Source: Symsagittifera roscoffensis
Taxonomy: Eukaryota > Xenacoelomorpha > Acoela > Convolutidae
DNA length: 64,000 nt
Direction of reading: 5' to 3'
NCBI RefSeq assembly: GCF_963678635.1
Contig: NC_087070.1
Location: 18,695,318 to 18,759,317 of the forward strand
Part shown: piece by piece, positions 26,401 to 35,400 of the stretch
Numbering within the stretch: position 1 is the first letter of the stretch
How the letters are laid out: every line of letters begins with the position of its first letter
Notes under the pieces: generated by a model
The model's database searches: none
What the model was told of the DNA's origin: nothing
What the model saw: only the letters and a program-made list of their open reading frames with translations
Position numbers and translations under genes: made by a program

Positions 26401-29400
26401 TATCTCGGCTGCTTTCTCTACAGGTAACTCAGGATGCCCTGGAATTGGATGTCCAGACTTATCCAACCATCTCGTTAAGGGAATCCCTCCTTTACTTCCG
26501 CCTGATTGGCCTGCTTCTGCTCCAATCTTTCATAGAACTCAGTTTTCTTACTGAGGCTGTCAGCATTCTGGTGTTTATCACGCATCCTATGTTCGATTAT
26601 CATATGGTAGCCATCCAGTCTTACTATCCATCTACCAATATAACTCTGATCCATCGAGTAGGTCTTCAACCAGGATAACGCTCTGTTGTCCACGCGTAAC
26701 TTGAAGGGAGCGCTCCCCAAGTATGCACGGTACTTCTCCACGAAGGTGACTACTGCAAACATTTCTGCTTTTGGTGCGCCATATTTCATCTCTGTGTCAC
26801 TCAAGACTTTGCTGCCGTATGCAATGGGACGGAGAACTGTTCTTCCGTTCCATTCTTGCTCTTGATGCAATATTCCTGAGATGGCCACCACCGATGCGTC
26901 TGTGTCGAGAACATACATGCCCTTTTCTGTAGGCATGCCCAGCACTGGCGCTTCGCACAGTTCCCGCTTTATGTTCTCGAAGGCAACCTGTGCCTCATCG
27001 TTCCATTCGAACTTTTTCCCTTTGTTGCGCATCAGCTTCTGCATCGGGTACACCTTGTCCGCGTATCCTTTTATGAATTCTCGGTAGTAATTGGCAAACC
27101 CTAGGAAGCTCATGAGCTGTGTGTCCGTTCTAGGAGCTTTCCATGTCATCACTGCTTCTACTGCTTCCGGATCTGGCCTCACACCATGCCTGTCCACCAT
27201 TCTTCCCAGGTACTTGATCGAATCCCTAAGGATTTCACATTTCGATGGTTTGCATTTCAAGCCTGCTCTTTTCATACATCCGAAGACCTCATCGAGCCGA
27301 TCAATGTGATCCTCCAGGGTCGGTGTCGCTATGACTACATCATCCACGTAGCACATCAAGAGATTCCCGTACTTTTTGGTCACTCCTGTCAAAGCCTGAG
27401 CCATCAGCCTTTGAAAAGTTGCTGTTGCATTGCAGAAGCCGAAGGGCATCCTCTTCCACTGGTACAACCCCAATTCGCACGCGAATCCGGTTTTCTCTCT
27501 GTCCTTCTTTCGCAGAGGAACCTGCCAGAAGGCAGAACCCAAGTCCAATGTGGTGAAGAACTTTGCATCACCAAGTTTAGATAGGCTCTCGTCTATTCGC
27601 GGTATCGGGTACGCATCTTTAATCGTTACCGCGTTCAAGTAACGAAAGTCGCAACAAAATCTAAGCTGCCCCCCTTTCTTTTTCGCCATGACTACCCCGC
27701 AAGCCCACGGCGATTTCGAGGGTTCTATCATGTCGTATTCAAGCAACATTTCTATTTCCGCTCGGCACGCTTCCGATTTATGTGGCGTCATTCGCCTTGC
27801 GCCTTCCCTATGGGGAACGGCGCCCTCTTCTAGTTCGATTTCGTGTTCGACGAAATTACAGCAACCGATGTCCGCCTTATGTTTTGAAAATACTTCGGCG
27901 TTCCGATCTAGGAGGTCCCGCAATTTTTCGAAATCTCCCTCACATATTTTTCCTTTCAAATGTTCTATCTCTGGCAAAACCGGTTTGTCAGATTCTAGTT
28001 CGTATGACGAGGGGCGTTCCGGAAAATTTGAGCAGCTTGATAAGCCGTCGTCCGTTTCGGATTTCATTGAAAACAATTTATGAATAGATTTTAATTCATT
28101 AATCCTCTTTAAAAATTTATCTTTATTGGCATGATAAGGACAGTCTTTCACATCATGTTTCTTCAAGTTTTGTGTCTCCTCATAGTCGGTCCTCATCGGC
28201 AAAGCGTAGCCAAGCTTCTTTCCACGCTGGATTGAAACCGTGGTGTCCAGTGTGTTCAAAAACACACTGACACACAGTCCGTTTCGCGTTATCGAGAAGC
28301 TCCGGCCTAAAATCACCGAACTCTGACTATTTGGATTCGGTACTAAGCAAACCTGTTTGCTATCACTTAACGAATTTAAATTTCTCATTCTAAAAATTGC
28401 TACTACAGCTTGTCCTGGTTGTAACTTTACTTTTCTATCCAAAAAAACTGGTACCTTATTTTCATCTGTTATTATCCTATTAATTGGTCTCTTAACATAC
28501 TTTCGGTCCGGGTTTCTAATCCGTATTAGACCGTTGTTCAAGTCAATCATCACGTCAAAATTCCTGACAAAATCTCTGCCCAAGATGAATTGGTCGGCGT
28601 CGTCCAGATTCTCTACCACCAGGAAGCTCATCCAAAGGTCTCGTCCTCCCATGTGAAGGACCGTTATCGGTGTTCTTCCGGCTACGTAGATGGCTCCTCT
28701 ATTTGCGGCGGCCAGTCGGAGGTTCGTAGGAATCAGATCCTCCCGTGTGAAGCCCATTCTTTCCCAAGTTTTTATCGGCATCACACTCACCACCGCTCCT
28801 GTGTCCAGAAGCCCTGTGACTCCGATTTTTGTTCCGTTGGTGTCGAGCAGGTGTGCTGTCACATCTGCTTCAAATCCAATGTGTACCGCGTCTTGTTCCA
28901 TCATGGCGTGATGGCCTATCCTGCGGACTTTGAGTTCCTCTTCACCCAAATAGATCTGCCCTATTTGGTCATCATCTGTTGTTACATAAGTCCTGGTGTA
29001 GATACTGATCCCATCCACGTTCAGCATCACTTGATACGGCCCATAGACTTCTAGGTAGCGTCCATGAAGTTTCTTCATGCGAGGGCCACCCGTGGTCAGT
29101 AGTGCCCTCACAGCCCTCGACTCGGTGCGTGGCTCCATCTGCCTCAGATAGTCTGCATATGTGTCCAAATGCATCAAAGTGAACTCAGACAGTTCACTCA
29201 GATTTCTGATTACCTGATGCCCTGCTACCGAGATTATCGACTGTATTTTACTTCCTTGCGGTGCCATACCGAACATCTGACCAGAGATAACATTAAGTTT
29301 CATGCTCAAGCTGCTTGGTGCTTTTGCCTCTTCAACTTCCGTTGCTTCAAAGGCATTCAGTTGCTCCTGTAATTTTTCATTCTCCAGCTCGAGTTTCACC

Positions 29401-32400
29401 TTTTGCTCAATCTCTTTCGTCACTAGTTCCTGCTGTACTCTATTTATAGCATCCCTCGCAGCTGCCCTATAATCGATTTTGAAGTCATCGGCCGCAGTTG
29501 CTGGTTCCGGTTCACGTGCTTCTTCTGTTACCGCTTGCATCTTCTTTGCTACCAGCTCTTGAGGTTTATCCTTTCTGCGTGCTTCCGCTTCACTCAAAAG
29601 TCGAGCCTTGCTGGCTTTCACTCCTGACAAAGCTTCTTCATGTCTTGGATGCTTGATGTCTGCCACTGCATCCCAGAATTGCGGACAATCTGATTTAAAA
29701 TGACCTTTCAAGTTACAAAAGAAACACCTCGGGCCGAATTTCGCAATTACCCCTCTCATGAAATCCTCGTGATCCAACTCTGACGCATCTTCGTCCTCGA
29801 GGCTAAAGCCTATTGCTTTCATGCCTTGTTTGTAAGCTGGGCATGCTGACACATGATGGTCTTTTGAACTGCAATTAGCACAAGAACGTCTCTTGTCCAT
29901 ATCATCCCTCGGTTTGTACCAATTGTTCCCTTGGTTTGCTGGTCCGTTGTTAAAATTTCCATAATTGTTCTTGTAATATCCAGATCTCGAAGGAGGTTTC
30001 AACAAAAGATACTCTTTTGATTTGAGCCTCAACTCCTCCGGTGTTGGCGCATTAGTTGATAGTGGTGTGTAATGCGTTGCTAGCATCGTACGAAGTTCAT
30101 CATTTTTCACACCATCGATGAATTTTGAGGCTACGGCCAGGTTCATCCTTCGGTTTGACTCATCCGGTTGGCTGCGTCTTCTCAGCATTTCCAAATCATC
30201 GAGAAACTTGTCTATTGTTTCATTTTCTCGTTGCCTCCGTTTCTCGAAGCGCATCATCGCCTGGTGCCCCTGCACCCCTGATCCGAAACGGTTTAACAAG
30301 ATTTCGAAGATTTTCTCAGCAGTGTCACGTTGATACTGTTTCTTGGCCATGACACAGTTCAGGGCTGTCCCTTCTAAGTTGCTGGTGAGTGCGCTGCATT
30401 CCTGTCTCTCCGACAAGTCCTCTTCCTCGAAATGCAGCTTCATTACCTCTATCCAGGTATCAATACAGCCATCAGATTCGTCTTTGTAGCATCTTGGCTT
30501 CTTAAAGACTATTCTGGACTTCTCACTGCGTTCATTGGTTTTAGATAACCTCGTGAGGAATGTCTCCAGAGACCTGTTCAGGGGTTCAAATGCCGTGGCC
30601 ATTGCAGTAGCATCCCTTGAGTGTCCCGTTTGAGTGTCCTCACACCTCGTCGAAGGCTCTGTGTGCGGTGCATCCCTACAGTCCGAATCTCCGTGAGCGC
30701 TTCCCGCTTGGCCCACATGACTCCTCCTCGGGCTTGCATGCCCCCTGTTGCCGGAATCACTTCTCCCAGTCGCATGTGTGCCTTGCGTTGGTCGTTCGTT
30801 AGAGGTTTGTCTTTTCCCAGTTGAACTTGCTCTATTGTTCGGGCCCCATGCTCCATTATCCCTTGTGGCATAGCCTGACGAACTGCCCCTGCCTCTAGTG
30901 GATCCATACGTCTTCCTCTTTTGATGTTCATTGAAGTTCACCCTCGGTTCCCTGCTGGGACCTCCCGAATTCGGTTCTCCTTCTTTTGGTCCACTCTTGC
31001 TGCTTAGTAGCCCGTCCAACCTATCCATGATAGCCTGAGTTCGCCTCTCCATCATCGCATCTATCTTTGTGTCAAGAGTCCCAAGAGACTGCTCTTGCTG
31101 AATTCTTAACTTCTCCATGTCTGCTCTTAAGCGTAACTCCCTCTGTTCCGCCTCTCTTGTCATTCGCGACAAGTTCCTCGTCATGTGTTCATCCGTTCTC
31201 TCTTTCAAGCGTTTTTCGCTCCTGTCCACTTGTCTGTTGCGGTTTATTTCTTCCCGCAGACTTTCTCTTTCAATGTGAACTGCTCTTTCTAGTTCACTCA
31301 TCCTTATCGACATTTGCTCGTTTTGTTCTCCTAAACTGTCCACTATGTTGTTTAAGGCTTCCTCTAGTACTGCCCCGTTATCCACGAGTGGCGTCACTAG
31401 TGGTGGTGTAACCCTGTCGGTCCCAGGTAACTTCGTGCTTGTCGAGATCCGGGCCTTGACCCTCTGTTTCAACATCCCTTCTTTATTTGTTTCAGGATCA
31501 ATTAACGCGTTGCCGAGCCCTCTGGTTTTATTCTCACCAGGTTGTGGCTCCGAACTTACTCTAATCGCGAAGTCTTTTGACTGGCCTGGTGTGTTTGCCT
31601 CCTTACTTATCGTTGTCACTACACCAAATTTGTCCATGGTTCCAGTCTCTCTTCCGACGTGTGCCTCACTCTCCTGGATCGAACTATTGAGGCTGACTTG
31701 AGATCCAAAGTCCCCTTGCTCTTCCTCATCCTCCTGGGACTCACCATCGTTTCCTGCTCCTCCTCCCATGCTGAATGGAAAGAAGTTTCCTAAGGTGTTC
31801 TTCATTCTTTCTGAGAACGATGACGACGTTGTTTGCTTCCCAGTTCCGCTTGCCATCATAGTGTTGTCTGTCGGAGATCTTCTAGTTGTCGCTACTTCAG
31901 TTGAGATGTCGGACAGTTCCGACATCTCTTCCCGATCCAATGTCCCGGTGGAAGTGGCAAAATCGTGGCCTTGTTCTACCGGAGTAGATTCACTCGCCAG
32001 CCGTCTGCCTCTCCCTTCCAGTCCATTTACTTCCTGGTTGTCATTCATGGTATGGTCCGTATTGACCTCCACTTCTAACAGTTCTCTTCGCTCTTCTTAG
32101 GTCTTTTGACTTCTCGTTTCAACCATTCTGCCTGAAACCGTCCCCCTTTTGTCAGACCGGGATCGCTTGATCCAATCCACAAAAGGATCGGTCATCGTTT
32201 TTCTTTGCTTTTCAGGTATGAATTTCCTAGAGCTATTACCTCGTTTTGGTATCCTTGACTTGTCTAAACTCATTCTTTATTTGTCACTTTCCTATGCCTA
32301 CTCTTGACTCAATTGCTAGAGACCTTATAGTTTTATTAACAATAATAATGACACAACACAATAAATTTCACCAGATCCTATTAAATAGTGACCACGAATC

Positions 32401-35400
32401 CCTGTATGTTGTCAGAGTACAGTTTGTATAAAATTTATTCACACTAGCCGATTATCGGTCCAAAGATCTGGAAACTAGCACAATATGATGTTATCAGTCA
32501 ATTTAAAAGATAGTGTACTCACTACCCAATCAAACACAGTTTAGGTTGATTTAAAATCAAAAACAAAAAATATATATTGACACAATATGAATGTATATAT
32601 AAAAAACGTATGTGTCTTGTACTCTTAGTCGGTCGCAGTACAATTGTCGAACCTGTCTTTTAAAGAAAAAGCTTTCCCTGCTTGGTGCTGCACCAAACAG
32701 ACAAAACTTTGAAGGCAGTTATTTTCTCAAGTGGGCGTCTATTGCACCCACCGAGTACTGTGTTACCTATCTGCCTTCGGACTGCCCGAGCTAGACCTAC
32801 TAAAATCCTCAGGGCAGTCACTTTTCCCAAAAACGTATTATGTTCCAATCCACACCAATGAGTCACGCTCTTTTTAATTTAGACTTAGTGTCGCGAATAT
32901 CCGAGTTCGGACCTGTTTTGTATTAGTCTGGTTCTTTTTGAAAGGCAAGTTACCAGTGCAGTCACTGATACCTAGCCTGTGTATTAATAACCTAATACCT
33001 CTCGCTTTTTAGTCTTTCTTTCGTTTACCTAAGTCCTTAATAAAATGATACCGCTCCGGATTGGCACAAATAGGACCCTTCCGGACTGTCAGAATATGGA
33101 CCCCTCCGGATTTGGACCCCTCCGAATTAGCAACTATAAGACCCCTCCGGATTCGGACCCCTCCGGTTTTGTGGAAAGTAGACCCCTCCGGATTCGGACC
33201 CCTCTGACTTTGAAAAATTTCGACCCCTCCGGATTGGGAGCCCTTAGCTCTGTCAAAGTAGCTTTTTGTAGTTTTCTTAATTTCAGCTTATACCCCTCCG
33301 GATACGTTCTGCGTTGCTTTTATGCTGTTTGAATTAACTGGGAAGGGTATAGGGTCCTTTCCTAGACCCCTCCGGATTGAAGTTAAGGCACTTATTTGAC
33401 AATTCACACTAACGGTGAAGGGTCTTATCACTTGCCTAATTTCGACTCTATTATGGTTGTCTTGTGCCTTCAGCCCTCCCTTTTTGTCTAGAACTGTCCT
33501 AAGTTACTTAGTTCAATCGCTATCAACTTTTGGTAGGGGTATAAGGGTTTTTCAGAAAAATTTATAAAACGTGAAGGGTGTACCCCTCCGGATTTGTGTA
33601 ATTTGCTAAAAACAATCTCAAAAAATTTTCTCGCTCGCTTTTTCGAGTAATTCTCTTTCCTACTAGTAAGTTCAGCTAATTTCTGATCTAATGGTACCAA
33701 GATTGACTCGATATGCTCTGTAGTTCCAAAGTTATTAACCAAAACGTCTTTTTTCCAAACTCAAAAATTTTCTCTCTTATAGGTTCCGCCTAACTTTTTC
33801 CGCAAATCTGGTCCTTTCGACCTAAAAATTATTGATCTGAGCTCAGAAGGCCTATACTCTTCTAGTTCAATGCAAAAGACCCGATCTAAAACGCTTTTGT
33901 AGAAAAATTTTGCGAAAAACTATGCTACCTGGACCCCTCCGGATCGATGAATCCACCAAATCAAACACGTTATGTTCGATTTCTCTGCAACCCGGAAGGC
34001 TTTCGGGTAGCGGGTTTTAAAACTCGTAGATTCACTAGTGGACGTTGTCCGAACAACTATTTTTACTGTCCTGACTCAAAGATTTCAAAAAATTTTCTGA
34101 TTTTATAGTGTTTCTTACTATCAAAAATTGGGAAAATTTGGTTTTTGGTACCAAACTAGTTCCAACCACTTCCGAACTCAAGTTAACCGGTTCTATTTAT
34201 TACAGTAGTGCAGTTACGATGTAACACACTAACTTAGCGCTTTTTTTCGTTTCAAAAAATATCGATATCTCAAAAATCGCGACTTGTGGGGGGATCAAAA
34301 TATCGCTATTTTGACCCTAAAAACCGGTCTGTTTTCGTTGTTTTTCACTGAAAAACGATATAAGACTATTAATATAGGCTATATAAATAATAATATTAGT
34401 AATACTATACCCCTCCGGGTTTGTTTATTATCCGAATTAAGGTGCTTAACTCGGATATTCGCAGTTCGGTGAAGGGTCACTACAGTGCAGCACTGTCGAG
34501 CCCCCCACAGATTACTATCTTACTTTTTGTACCTAAAGGGATACAAAACTTGTTAACGATACCCAACAGTCGATTGTTGTTGTCGTTGAGCCCCTTCTTG
34601 TTGCTCCTTGTACTGCTTGCCGGATCGGTCTTCACCCAGGACCTTTCCGAATTGAGCGCAAATCAGCTGACCCTTCCGGATTGAGCGCAATTTATCATTA
34701 ACGTGCTTAAATGCTCAAATAACCCTACAGTACAAGCCTCACAAACGGGCTACAAAACTGATCGTAACGATCCTGACTGATATAAATGCCTGTAATAACA
34801 ATATATCTATCAACAACAAACGGGGGGGGGGTTGAATCACATCTTGTCTGGGGGGATGATTTCTACTGATTTTTTACTTTTTTTTTTTTTGGTTTTTTCG
34901 GTTATTTTTTATGTTTTTTGTTTCTCTTGGGTACTATACTACTTTTTGTTTGGTTTTGCTTATATCTTTAAGTGTTTTTGGTCACAAACCACTCAGGGGA
35001 TGAGGGGTTCATGATTCCCCCCACCCTTCCTGGTTCGTGAATTTTCGGTCTTAACTAGGTTAAAAAACTATTCACGGTAATCCGGAAGGCTTCCGCGTTC
35101 CGAACTACCCTTCCGCCCCGGTAGTTTAGGCCTATTAAGGGCGTTAATGTGAGCATCCGCTCGGCGCGGAGTGCTCGTTAACGGTTCCGCCGGTCATGAT
35201 GTTATGAAAAAATAACACCCAGGAGCGCCATAAAAACATACATGTAACATTCGCCCGGAAGATACATATCGACGGATAACAAAACTAAGTCTTAAGACGA
35301 CTGGCTAGCGTCTAAACAGAGCTTTGCATGTTTTTCACCGTCTCTACCAAGCCAGTACTTTTCGGTGGTCTTTTCTAACATCGGGTCGACAAAAACGTTA

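Noticed and set aside
26464-26466. TTG at 26466 as a start for integrase
   Set aside because: Not a plausible eukaryotic start; the frame is open upstream to 26529 and overlaps ORF1, so frameshifting or splicing is more likely.
32048-32072. GTG at 32072 as the start of ORF1
   Set aside because: An ATG eight codons downstream (32048) is the normal eukaryotic choice, and no feature requires the extra residues.
17126-32100. Many plus-strand open frames across the retrotransposon
   Set aside because: They are antisense shadows of the minus-strand ORFs and carry no domain of their own.
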